24,571 bases of DNA from Eubacteriales bacterium (GTDB taxonomy: Bacteria > Bacillota > Clostridia > JAQUNY01): NCBI GenBank assembly GCA_028717405.1, contig JAQUNY010000009.1, positions 1-24,571 of the forward strand. The letters run 5' to 3'. Below the pieces are notes generated by a model. That model ran no database searches, had not been told where the DNA came from, and saw only the letters and a list, made by a program, of their open reading frames with translations. This document shows positions 15,801-24,187 of the stretch, piece by piece. A program made the translations under genes and the position numbers. The stretch's first letter is position 1, and the number at the start of each line of letters is the position of its first letter.

Positions 15801-17128
15801 TGCTTGAGGTGCATCTTGGGTACGCGGCGAAGGCTCTTGGCTGGGAAATAGCAACGCCGGTTTTTGACGGGGCTATAGAGCAGGACATATTTGACACGCT
15901 GAAAAAATCTGGTCTAAGCGCTGATGGGAAATCAATCTTATATGACGGCAGAACAGGAGAAGTTTTTGAAAATCCGGTTACGGTGGGGTACATGTATATT
16001 ATGAAGCTGCTTCACCTTGTCGACGACAAGATGCATGCGAGGTCTACCGGACCTTACTCGCTGGTTACGCAGCAGCCGCTTGGAGGCAAAGCTCAGTTTG
16101 GAGGCCAGAGATTCGTTGAAATGGAAGTCTGGGCTCTTGAAGCATATGGTGCGGCGTATACACTCCAGGAGATACTTACGGTCAAATCCGACGATGTTGT
16201 TGGAAGAGTTAAGACTTATGAAGCAATAGTCAAAGGTGAAAATGTTCCTGAACCAGGTATACCGGAATCTTTCAAGGTCCTTGTAAAGGAGCTGCAAAGC
16301 CTTGCCCTTGATGTGAAAATCTATGCTGACAATAACAGCGAAATTGCATTGAAGGAGTCTGCCGAAGAGGAAGAGAACAGAGAAATGGATCTGAACCTTG
16401 AGGGAGATGAAATCGGCGGGGCAGAAGAAATTGCTGAATATGAAGATGTGGAAAATGACAGCCCTGAAGACGACATTACAATTGACGATTTTGACCTCGC
16501 ATCCGTCGACAATCAGGAAAATGGCGGGATGCAGAATATTAATGCTGAATTGAATGAGGACGAGATCCTGAGCCTTGACGAATTAAAATCGATCGAAGAC
16601 GAAGACAGCGATAATAATACTGATGATTATGACGCAGGGGACGGGAGCTATATCGGTGAAGATAGCGCAACAAAGGGAGTAATGCGTACCGGGACGCTGA
16701 AGGATGAAGACAGTGATCCAGATGATGACGATTTCGTGATTGACGATGATATAGCTGAGACAGATACAAAGGCAGAAACAGATGCGAATACCGGAACTGA
16801 GATTGAAGTGCCGGCTTATGTAGAGGGAAAAGCAGAAAAGACTTCAGCCAGGAAAAAGACACCCACGAAAAAGACAACAGAAGAAAAAACAATTACTGAA
16901 AAGCCTGCCGATTCAAAATTGACTGAGGCTGAAGCCAAGGCTGAAACCAGAGTTAAGACTGCGGCTGGGGACAAGGCAAAGGCTAAGACTGGCACTAAGA
17001 CAAAGGCCAGGGATAAGACTGATTCTGGGACAAAAACTAAAGCTGAGGCTAAGACAAAGGTTAAGACAGAAGAAGACTCCGGAGATGAAGCCGTACCGGA
17101 AACAACAGCCGCAAAGAAGCGTAAATAA
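12851..17128 (+). CDS. rpoB: DNA-directed RNA polymerase subunit beta, with a 265-residue acidic/basic C-terminal extension
   Basis: The 1425-residue beta subunit of RNA polymerase. Start ATG 12851 has GAGGTG (12840-12845) and opens [21 protein letters not shown]. The core is complete: rifampicin-pocket region 484-513 with unmutated Asp493, His503 and Ser508 (E. coli 516, 526, 531), then the [20 protein letters not shown] and [15 protein letters not shown] motifs and the C-terminal clamp segment PFGG-like [23 protein letters not shown]. The core ends near residue 1160 (ALDVKIYAD). B. subtilis RpoB is 1193 residues with a short acidic tail; here 265 more residues follow. Residues 1161-1327 have about 61 Asp/Glu and 8 Lys/Arg. 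Residues 1328-1425 have about 24 Lys, 20 Thr and 16 Ala. The frame is unbroken, and the stop overlaps the rpoC Shine-Dalgarno, so the tail is the genuine end of the gene. Confidence 0.97.
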   Translation: [1425 protein letters not shown]

Positions 17129-17144
17129 AGGAGGAAGATAAACC

Positions 17145-20100
17145 GTGTTTGATAATGAAATTTTTAATTCTATAAGAATAGGGTTGGCTTCTCCGGAAAA
17201 AATGCGTGAATGGTCCCGCGGCGAAGTGAAGAAACCTGAAACAATAAACTACAGGACACTGAAGCCTGAACGCGACGGACTTTTCTGCGAGAGGATATTC
17301 GGCCCGCAGAAGGACTGGGAGTGCCATTGCGGAAAATACAAGAGAATCAGGTATAAAGGTATTGTCTGTGACAGGTGTGGTGTTGAAGTCACACGGGCAA
17401 AAGTCAGAAGAGAAAGAATGGGACATATCGAACTGGCAGCTCCTGTTTCCCACATATGGTATTTCAAGGGGATACCGAGCAGGATGGGCCTTATACTTGA
17501 CATGTCGCCGAGAAATCTTGAAAAAATATTATATTTCGCTTCATATGTCGTCATTGATCCAGGACAGACACCACTTTCGAAAAAGCAGCTGCTTATTGAG
17601 AAGGAATACCGTGACAGTCTGGAGATGTACGGACAGAAATTCAAGGCAATGATGGGAGCGGAGGCAATAAGGGAACTCCTGATGGAGATAGATCTTGACC
17701 AGCTTTCTGCAAGGCTGAAAAGCGAGCTTGCAGAGTCCACCGGACAGAAGAGGATCAGGATAATCAAGAGGCTCGAAGTAGTTGAAGCACTGAGGATCTC
17801 TGAAAACAGGCCTGAATGGATGGTGCTGGATGTCATACCGGTCATACCTCCTGAACTGAGACCTATGGTACAGCTGGATGGCGGCAGGTTCGCCACCTCT
17901 GACCTCAATGACCTTTACAGAAGGGTAATAAACAGGAACAACAGGCTTAAAAGGCTGCTTGACCTCGGAGCTCCCGACATAATAGTAAGGAATGAGAAAA
18001 GGATGCTCCAGGAAGCTGTCGATGCCCTGATAGATAACGGACGCAGGGGAAGGCCCGTAACCGGACCCGGGAACAGACCGCTGAAATCTCTTTCAGATAT
18101 GCTGAAGGGCAAACAGGGCAGGTTCCGTCAGAATCTGCTCGGTAAGCGCGTTGACTATTCAGGACGTTCAGTAATAGTGGTAGGACCGGAACTGAAAATA
18201 TTCCAGTGCGGGCTTCCGAAAGAAATGGCTCTCGAGCTGTTTAAGCCGTTTGTAATGAAGAAGCTTGTTAATGATGGACTTGCTCATAATATAAAGAGTG
18301 CCAAGAGGATGGTCGAGAGAGTAAGAACTGAGGTTTGGGATGTACTCGAAAGTGTAATAAAAGAGCATCCCGTCCTGCTAAACAGGGCACCGACGCTTCA
18401 CAGACTCGGGATACAGGCGTTTGAACCTGTCCTTGTCGAGGGCAGGGCGCTCAAACTTCATCCTCTTGTCTGTACTGCATATAACGCAGATTTTGACGGC
18501 GATCAAATGGCTGTACACGTGCCACTTTCTGCAGAAGCCCAGGCTGAGGCACGAATTTTAATGCTATCTGCAAACAACCTCCTGAAGCCACAGGATGGGA
18601 AACCTGTCACAGTACCGACTCAGGACATGGTCCTCGGAAGTTATTACCTGACCATTGACAGAGAAGGAGAAGCAGGCGAAGGCAAAACATTTTCGTCCCC
18701 TGAGGAAGTCCTGCTTGCTTATGATAATGGCTTTATCGGCTTGCACGCTAAAATCAGGGTCAGGATAGTGAAAAAGTATTCAGGCAAAAATGTAGCCAGG
18801 ATAATTGAAGCTACCCCGGGAAGAATAATCTTTAATGAAGCAATACCTCAGAATCTTGGCTTTGTAGACAGAACAAAGCCTGAAAACCTGAACGAACTCG
18901 AGATCAATTTCCTTGTGGGACGGCCGGAGCTTTCAAAGATAATCGAGAGAAGCATAAAGCTGAACGGAACTACAGAAACTGCAATCATACTTGATAAAAT
19001 AAAAACTCTCGGATTTAAGTATTCAACTAAGGGTGCTGTTACAATCGGTATATCTGATATGGTTGTGCCGTCTCAGAAGGAAAAGCTGCTGGAAGAGACG
19101 AAAAACAGGATTGAGAGTATAGTTAAGCAGTATAAGCGAGGGCTGATATCGGAAGATGAAAGATATAAGGCTGTAATTACTGCATGGAATGAAACAACCG
19201 ATAATATCACTAAAGCTCTGATGGATAATCTCGACAAATTCAATCCTGTGTTTATGATGTCAAAATCGGGAGCCAGGGGTAACATCAGCCAGATCAGGCA
19301 GCTGGCCGGGATGAGAGGCCTTATGGCCAACACCTCAGGTAAAACGCTTGAAATACCTATCAAATCAAACTTCAGGGAGGGACTTACTGTCCTTGAGTTT
19401 TTCCTGTCCACACACGGAGCCAGAAAGGGATTGGCGGACACCGCCATCAGGACGGCAGACTCGGGATACCTGACAAGAAGGCTTGTTGATGTAAGCCAGG
19501 ATGTGATCGTCAGAGAGCTGGATTGTGGTACAGATGAGGGTATAGAAGTATTTGATATAATGGACGGCAATGATGTGATCGAAGGACTCACAGAAAGACT
19601 GACCGGCAGATACGCCCTGGAAAATGTCATTGATCCTGCTGATGGCTCTGTTATAGTTGCCGCAGGGAAAATGATAATGGAAAGTGAAGCAGGCAGGATA
19701 GCTGAAGCCGGGATTACCAGGGTCAAAATAAGGTCTATACTCACGTGCCATTCGAGATATGGAGTATGCGCAAAGTGTTATGGAACAAGTCTTGCGACCG
19801 GGGAAGAATGCAATGTCGGCGAAGCAGTGGGTATTATTGCCGCACAGTCAATAGGCGAGCCGGGTACACAGCTTACAATGAGAACGTTCCATACGGGAGG
19901 AGTTGCCGGAGACGACATAACACAAGGACTTCCGCGTGTAGAAGAGCTTTTTGAAGCACGCAAACCAAAAGGCCTTGCAATAATATCTGAAATAGGCGGA
20001 ACAGTTACAATAAGTGAAACAAAGAAGAAGAGGGAAATGATCGTTGCTGATGGCAGCGGTGAAAGCTGTACATATGTGATCCCGTATGGATCCAAAATCA

Positions 20101-20699
20101 AGCGTCTTGACGGTGACATAGTTGAAGCCGGAGATGAGTTGACCGAAGGTTCCATAAATCCGCACGACATTTTAAAAATCAAGGGTATCAAAGGTGTTCA
20201 GAGTTATCTCCTTTCTGAGGTACAGAAGGTTTACAGACTCCAGGGCGTTGACATCAACGACAAGCATATTGAAGTTATTGTCAGGCAGATGATGAGAAAA
20301 ATAAAGATCGAGGAGTCAGGAGATACCAGTATGCTGCCGGGAAGCCTGGTCGATATGTTTGAGTTTGAAAAGGAAAACAGCAGGCTTCTCGAAGGCCTCA
20401 GCCAGAGCAAGACTGAAACGGATGAAAACGGCAAAGAAGAAGCCGGTGACAGCGGGCTGAAACCGGCTACAGGTAAGAGAGCGCTTATGGGTATAACCAA
20501 GGCCTCGCTGGCTACTGAATCATTCCTTTCTGCCGCATCCTTCCAGGAGACGACCCGTGTGTTGACCGAAGCGGCAATAAAAGGAAAAACAGATCCCCTG
20601 ATCGGTCTCAAGGAAAACGTGATAATCGGCAAACTTATACCTGCAGGCACCGGAATGAACAGGTACAGGGATATATCGGTCGTCACACCGGCGGAATAA
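17145..20699 (+). CDS. rpoC: DNA-directed RNA polymerase subunit beta'
   Basis: The 1184-residue catalytic subunit. Start GTG 17145 is served by AGGAGG (17129-17134), which begins just after the rpoB stop. N-terminal zinc ribbon: Cys60, Cys62, Cys75, Cys78. The catalytic Mg motif NADFDGDQ has Asp449, Asp451 and Asp453. The second zinc site uses Cys794, Cys868, Cys875 and Cys878 (CHSRYGVCAKC). The bridge-helix/trigger-loop area is recognisable around GEAVGIIAAQSIGEPGTQLTMRTFHTGG. The C-terminus ends normally (IGKLIPAGTGMNRYRDISVVTP), and length matches B. subtilis RpoC (about 1200). Unlike RpoB it carries no unusual extension; a short charged linker of about 25 residues precedes KRALMGITKASL. 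Confidence 0.98.
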   Translation: MFDNEIFNSIRIGLASPEKMREWSRGEVKKPETINYRTLKPERDGLFCERIFGPQKDWECHCGKYKRIRYKGIVCDRCGVEVTRAKVRRERMGHIELAAPVSHIWYFKGIPSRMGLILDMSPRNLEKILYFASYVVIDPGQTPLSKKQLLIEKEYRDSLEMYGQKFKAMMGAEAIRELLMEIDLDQLSARLKSELAESTGQKRIRIIKRLEVVEALRISENRPEWMVLDVIPVIPPELRPMVQLDGGRFATSDLNDLYRRVINRNNRLKRLLDLGAPDIIVRNEKRMLQEAVDALIDNGRRGRPVTGPGNRPLKSLSDMLKGKQGRFRQNLLGKRVDYSGRSVIVVGPELKIFQCGLPKEMALELFKPFVMKKLVNDGLAHNIKSAKRMVERVRTEVWDVLESVIKEHPVLLNRAPTLHRLGIQAFEPVLVEGRALKLHPLVCTAYNADFDGDQMAVHVPLSAEAQAEARILMLSANNLLKPQDGKPVTVPTQDMVLGSYYLTIDREGEAGEGKTFSSPEEVLLAYDNGFIGLHAKIRVRIVKKYSGKNVARIIEATPGRIIFNEAIPQNLGFVDRTKPENLNELEINFLVGRPELSKIIERSIKLNGTTETAIILDKIKTLGFKYSTKGAVTIGISDMVVPSQKEKLLEETKNRIESIVKQYKRGLISEDERYKAVITAWNETTDNITKALMDNLDKFNPVFMMSKSGARGNISQIRQLAGMRGLMANTSGKTLEIPIKSNFREGLTVLEFFLSTHGARKGLADTAIRTADSGYLTRRLVDVSQDVIVRELDCGTDEGIEVFDIMDGNDVIEGLTERLTGRYALENVIDPADGSVIVAAGKMIMESEAGRIAEAGITRVKIRSILTCHSRYGVCAKCYGTSLATGEECNVGEAVGIIAAQSIGEPGTQLTMRTFHTGGVAGDDITQGLPRVEELFEARKPKGLAIISEIGGTVTISETKKKREMIVADGSGESCTYVIPYGSKIKRLDGDIVEAGDELTEGSINPHDILKIKGIKGVQSYLLSEVQKVYRLQGVDINDKHIEVIVRQMMRKIKIEESGDTSMLPGSLVDMFEFEKENSRLLEGLSQSKTETDENGKEEAGDSGLKPATGKRALMGITKASLATESFLSAASFQETTRVLTEAAIKGKTDPLIGLKENVIIGKLIPAGTGMNRYRDISVVTPAE

Positions 20700-20730
20700 A
20701 AGCGAGATCCTGTGAATACATGACTGAAGA

Positions 20731-20759
20731 GACAACCATTTTATTGACAACAGGTTGTC
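20731..20759 (+). promoter_or_regulatory. Candidate operator: GACAAC half-sites over the rpsL -35 box
   Basis: GACAAC-AG-GTTGTC (20746-20759) is a perfect palindrome that includes the last four bases of the -35 hexamer. A third half-site GACAACC (20731-20737) lies 15 bp upstream and also pairs with GGTTGTC (20753-20759). Position over the -35 suggests repressor binding. The binder is unknown. Confidence 0.5.
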
Positions 20760-20773
20760 GCGGGTGTTAAAAT
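20744..20773 (+). promoter_or_regulatory. Sigma-A promoter for rpsL-rpsG-fusA(-tuf)
   Basis: -35 TTGACA (20744-20749), 18-bp spacer, -10 TAAAAT (20768-20773) with an extended TG (TGTTAAAAT). Start of transcription would be near 20780, about 27 nt before the rpsL ATG. A perfect AT-rich palindrome AAAATACT-TT-AGTATTTT (20769-20786) spans the -10 and start region. It might equally be a weak terminator for rpoC. Confidence 0.75.
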
Positions 20774-20806
20774 ACTTTAGTATTTTTATTGAAAGGAGGT
20801 GAAATA

Positions 20807-21235
20807 ATGCCTACATTTAATCAGCTGGTCAGGACAGGAAGACAGAAACAGACCAGAAAATCGACAGCCCCGGCATTGATGAAAAGTATGAATACCCTCA
20901 AGAAGAGGCCGATCGAGATCAATTGCCCCCAGAAGAGAGGCGTCTGTACTGTTGTGAAAACGCAGACTCCCAAGAAGCCGAACTCCGCTCTCAGAAAAGT
21001 TGCAAGGGTAAGGCTGACAAATGGGATAGAGGTAACATCATACATTCCGGGTATAGGTCATAACCTTCAGGAGCACAGTGTAGTAATGATAAGAGGAGGA
21101 AGGGTAAAGGATCTCCCGGGAGTACGTTATCACATAATCAGGGGTAAGCTTGATACGACGGGCGTGGCCAAAAGGATGCAGGGCCGCTCAAAGTATGGAG
21201 CAAAAAGGCCAAAGGCAGGAGCTGCAGTGAAATAA
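20807..21235 (+). CDS. rpsL: 30S ribosomal protein S12
   Basis: A 142-residue decoding-site protein. Start ATG 20807 has AAAGGAGGTG (20792-20801) and opens MPTFNQLVRTGRQK, the family start; a TTG at 20789 would add six residues that are the Shine-Dalgarno itself. The streptomycin-relevant loop reads TPKKPNSALRK, the unmutated form, and GHNLQEHSVV and PGVRYHIIRGKLDT are intact. The length is similar to the B. subtilis protein (138), which has a longer N-terminal part than E. coli S12. Confidence 0.97.
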   Translation: MPTFNQLVRTGRQKQTRKSTAPALMKSMNTLKKRPIEINCPQKRGVCTVVKTQTPKKPNSALRKVARVRLTNGIEVTSYIPGIGHNLQEHSVVMIRGGRVKDLPGVRYHIIRGKLDTTGVAKRMQGRSKYGAKRPKAGAAVK

Positions 21236-21419
21236 ATCACAACATCGGGCACACAGGCAATTAAGCAATACTAAGAAGTGCTTAGGTATGTTGTTTGATA
21301 TATAATGTAATATGCGTGAAAAGCTGTTATATATAGACATGACATATGTAGCACTGACGCGGCAGAAATGCTGCGAGTACCTGTAATAATCTCATATTAT
21401 TAAGAAGGAGGGAAGCAGA
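21236..21419 (+). other. rpsL-rpsG spacer
   Basis: A 184-nt gap with no gene. It contains CTAAG/CTTAG (21271-21275 with 21281-21285), a small GCAG/CTGC hairpin (21362-21365 with 21371-21374) and a TATAAT at 21301-21306 with no acceptable -35. None has a T-run, so rpsG is probably cotranscribed from the rpsL promoter. Confidence 0.4.
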
Positions 21420-21890
21420 GTGCCAAGAAGAGGACATATAGCTAAGAGAGATGTTTTACCGGATCCGCTTTACAATGATAAGACTGTAACAAAGCTTATC
21501 AGCAAGCTTATGCTAAGCGGTAAAAAGGGGATTTCACAAAGGATCTGCTATGATGCTTTTGAAATCATCAAAGAAAAATCAGGTAAAGATCCCCTCGAGG
21601 TATTTCAACAGGCGATGAACAATATTATGCCTGTTCTGGAAGTCAAAGCAAGAAGAGTGGGAGGCGCCACATACCAGGTACCGATAGAGGTCAGACCTGA
21701 ACGGCGTTTGACGCTTGGGCTCAGATGGCTTGTATCTTACGCAAGAACGCGCAGCGAGCGCACAATGAAAGAAAGACTCGCCGGAGAGATAATGGATGCA
21801 TCCAACAATCTGGGCAATGCATATAAGAAAAAAGAAGACACTCATAAAATGGCGGAATCCAACAGGATGTTTGCGCACTACAGATGGTAA
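21420..21890 (+). CDS. rpsG: 30S ribosomal protein S7
   Basis: A 156-residue primary 16S rRNA-binding protein of the 30S head. Start GTG 21420 has AAGGAGG (21405-21411), 8 nt upstream, and gives MPRRGHIAKRDVLPDPLYNDK, the canonical start. Signature stretches are present: ARRVGGATYQVPIEVRPERR, AIRWL-type GLRWLVSYARTRSE, and the C-terminal KKKEDTHKMAESNRMFAHYRW. Length is standard. Confidence 0.97.
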   Translation: MPRRGHIAKRDVLPDPLYNDKTVTKLISKLMLSGKKGISQRICYDAFEIIKEKSGKDPLEVFQQAMNNIMPVLEVKARRVGGATYQVPIEVRPERRLTLGLRWLVSYARTRSERTMKERLAGEIMDASNNLGNAYKKKEDTHKMAESNRMFAHYRW

Positions 21891-21974
21891 TATCAGCCGG
21901 AGGAGGGTACCGGTGATTATTCTGCAAACACGGATCAGCAGGAATTGTCTGCAGAAGCAGGCTATGCTTCGGCA

Positions 21975-21997
21975 GGTCTGCATCTGCTGCAGAGACC
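21975..21997 (+). other. Stem-loop before fusA
   Basis: GGTCT (21975-21979) pairs with AGACC (21993-21997), with GC-rich CTGCAG-containing sequence between. The 142-nt rpsG-fusA spacer also contains repeated GCAGG and TCTGCA words. No T-run follows. Role unknown. Confidence 0.35.
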
Positions 21998-22032
21998 GGT
22001 CGGCATGATACGGCAGAAAGAAGGAGGGCAAT

Positions 22033-24117
22033 ATGCCCAGGCAGTTCAGCTTGGCTAACACAAGAAATATAGGCATAATGGCACATATAGACGCTGGCAA
22101 GACAACTACAACCGAGCGTATACTCTATTATACCGGCAGGGTGCATAAGATCGGAGAAGTCCATGAAGGCGCAGCAACCATGGACTGGATGGAACAGGAG
22201 CAGGAAAGAGGCATTACCATTACCTCGGCTGCAACCACTGCACAATGGAACGGTAACAGGATCAATATAATAGATACACCCGGTCATGTTGACTTTACGG
22301 TAGAAGTCGAGAGATCGTTGAGAGTCCTTGACGGTTCGGTAACCCTTTTCTGTGCGAAGGGAGGCGTTGAGCCGCAATCTGAAACTGTCTGGCGCCAGGC
22401 AGATAAATACAGGGTGCCCAGGATTGCATATGTGAATAAGATGGATATAATGGGCGCGGATTTTCACAACTGTATCAGAATGATGAGAGATCGCCTGAAG
22501 ACCAACGCAGTTGCCATTCAACTCCCTATCGGGAAAGAAGACAGCTTTAAAGGCATAATCGACCTTGTCAGGATGAAGGCATTCATGTATCTTGACGATA
22601 TGGGCAAGATCATAGAGGAAACAGATGTGCCTGATGAAATGAAAGCCGAGGCTGAAAATTACAGGACGCAGCTTATTGAAGCGGTTGCTGATCAGAATGA
22701 CGATCTCATGGCAAAGTATTTTGAAGGCGCTGAGATCACGGAAGCTGAGCTTAAGTCTGCTATAAGGAAGGCTACTGTAGACGTTAAAATGACGCCTGTC
22801 ACATGTGGGTCTTCTTATAAAAACAAAGGTGTTCAGAGGCTGTTGGATGCTGTCGTTGATTACCTCCCGTCCCCGCTTGATGTACCCTCCATAAGGGGCA
22901 TGGTGCCGGAGATGGAGGACAGCGACGAAGCCCGCCCGGCAACAGACGAAGCGCCTTTTTCCGCACTGGTATTTAAAATAATGACTGACCCATTTGTAGG
23001 CAAACTCTGCTTCTTCAGAGTGTACTCAGGTACTTTGAGCAGCGGTTCTTATGTTCTTAATTCGTCAAAGGACCGCAAGGAAAGAATCGGAAGGATACTT
23101 CTGATGCATGCGAACCACAGGGAAGATGCCGACATGATTTATTCCGGAGACATTGCAGCTGCTGTTGGATTAAAAGAAGTTACCACAGGAGACACTCTTT
23201 GCGATGAGAATGCCCCAATTATTCTCGAATCCATGGATTTCCCTGAGCCTGTAATCTCAGTGGCAGTTGAACCTAAGACTAAAGCGGGACAGGAAAAGAT
23301 GGGAATAGCTCTCCAAAAGCTGGCAGAGGAGGACCCGACATTCAGAGTCCACACCGACAAAGAAACAGGCCAGACAATAATCGAGGGGATGGGTGAGCTC
23401 CATCTGGAAATAATTGTAGACAGGATGTTGAGGGAATTTAAGGTAGAAGCCAATGTCGGTAACCCACAGGTAGCTTACAGAGAAACAATACGGAAGGGTG
23501 TAAAATCCGAGGGCAGATTTGTCAGGCAGTCAGGAGGCCACGGCCAATATGGCCATTGCTGGATAGAGATGGAACCGGGCGAAAAAGGCACGGGTTATGA
23601 ATTCGTTAATAAAATAGTCGGGGGGACCATCCCAAAGGAGTATATACCGTCAATAGATGCGGGTATCCAGGATGCCATGAATAACGGGATACTGGGAGGT
23701 TATCAGGTGATCGACATCAAGGTCACATTGTATGATGGTTCATTTCATGAAGTTGATTCATCAGAAATGGCTTTCAGGATAGCAGGATCCATTGCATTTA
23801 AAGAAGGCTGCAGGAAGGCTGATCCCGTATTGCTGGAACCGATCATGAAGGTCGACGTTAATGTGCCTGAGGAATATATGGGCGATGTTATCGGCGATCT
23901 GAGCGCAAGAAGAGGAAAGATCGAAGGCATGGAATCAAGGGGCGGACAGCAGGTGATTTCTTCAAAGGTGCCTCTTGCCGAGATGTTCGGATATGCTACT
24001 GTTTTACGGTCAAGATCGCAGGGGAGAGGGACTTTCACTATGCAGACAAGTCACTATGAGGAAGTGCCCAGAAGCCTTCAGGAGAAGTTGACCAGTTTCA
24101 GCCAGGCAGAGTCTTGA
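22033..24117 (+). CDS. fusA: Elongation factor G
   Basis: The 694-residue GTPase that drives ribosomal translocation and, with RRF, recycling. Start ATG 22033 follows GAAGGAGGG (22020-22028). GTP-binding motifs: P-loop AHIDAGKTT (17-25), RGITI in switch I, DTPGH (81-85) and NKMD (135-138). Domain IV begins near YRETIRKGVKSEGRFVRQSGGHGQYGHC, and domain V ends with RGTFTMQTSHYEEVP. Full length, no truncation. It sits in the usual str-operon position between rpsG and tuf. Confidence 0.98.
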   Translation: MPRQFSLANTRNIGIMAHIDAGKTTTTERILYYTGRVHKIGEVHEGAATMDWMEQEQERGITITSAATTAQWNGNRINIIDTPGHVDFTVEVERSLRVLDGSVTLFCAKGGVEPQSETVWRQADKYRVPRIAYVNKMDIMGADFHNCIRMMRDRLKTNAVAIQLPIGKEDSFKGIIDLVRMKAFMYLDDMGKIIEETDVPDEMKAEAENYRTQLIEAVADQNDDLMAKYFEGAEITEAELKSAIRKATVDVKMTPVTCGSSYKNKGVQRLLDAVVDYLPSPLDVPSIRGMVPEMEDSDEARPATDEAPFSALVFKIMTDPFVGKLCFFRVYSGTLSSGSYVLNSSKDRKERIGRILLMHANHREDADMIYSGDIAAAVGLKEVTTGDTLCDENAPIILESMDFPEPVISVAVEPKTKAGQEKMGIALQKLAEEDPTFRVHTDKETGQTIIEGMGELHLEIIVDRMLREFKVEANVGNPQVAYRETIRKGVKSEGRFVRQSGGHGQYGHCWIEMEPGEKGTGYEFVNKIVGGTIPKEYIPSIDAGIQDAMNNGILGGYQVIDIKVTLYDGSFHEVDSSEMAFRIAGSIAFKEGCRKADPVLLEPIMKVDVNVPEEYMGDVIGDLSARRGKIEGMESRGGQQVISSKVPLAEMFGYATVLRSRSQGRGTFTMQTSHYEEVPRSLQEKLTSFSQAES

Positions 24118-24187
24118 AAAACGTGACGGGGTGCAGTAAAATCATACTTGCAATATAATCCGCAAATGTATAGAATGGTTGTACAAT

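Noticed and set aside
16331..17125. The rpoB tail as a frameshifted or fused separate gene
   Set aside because: No internal start with a ribosome binding site, no recognisable domain, codon use like the neighbours, and the rpoB stop is integrated with the rpoC Shine-Dalgarno.
21301..21306. Separate promoter for rpsG at the perfect TATAAT
   Set aside because: The region 16-18 bp upstream has no -35 resemblance and no extended TG; AT-richness explains the hexamer.
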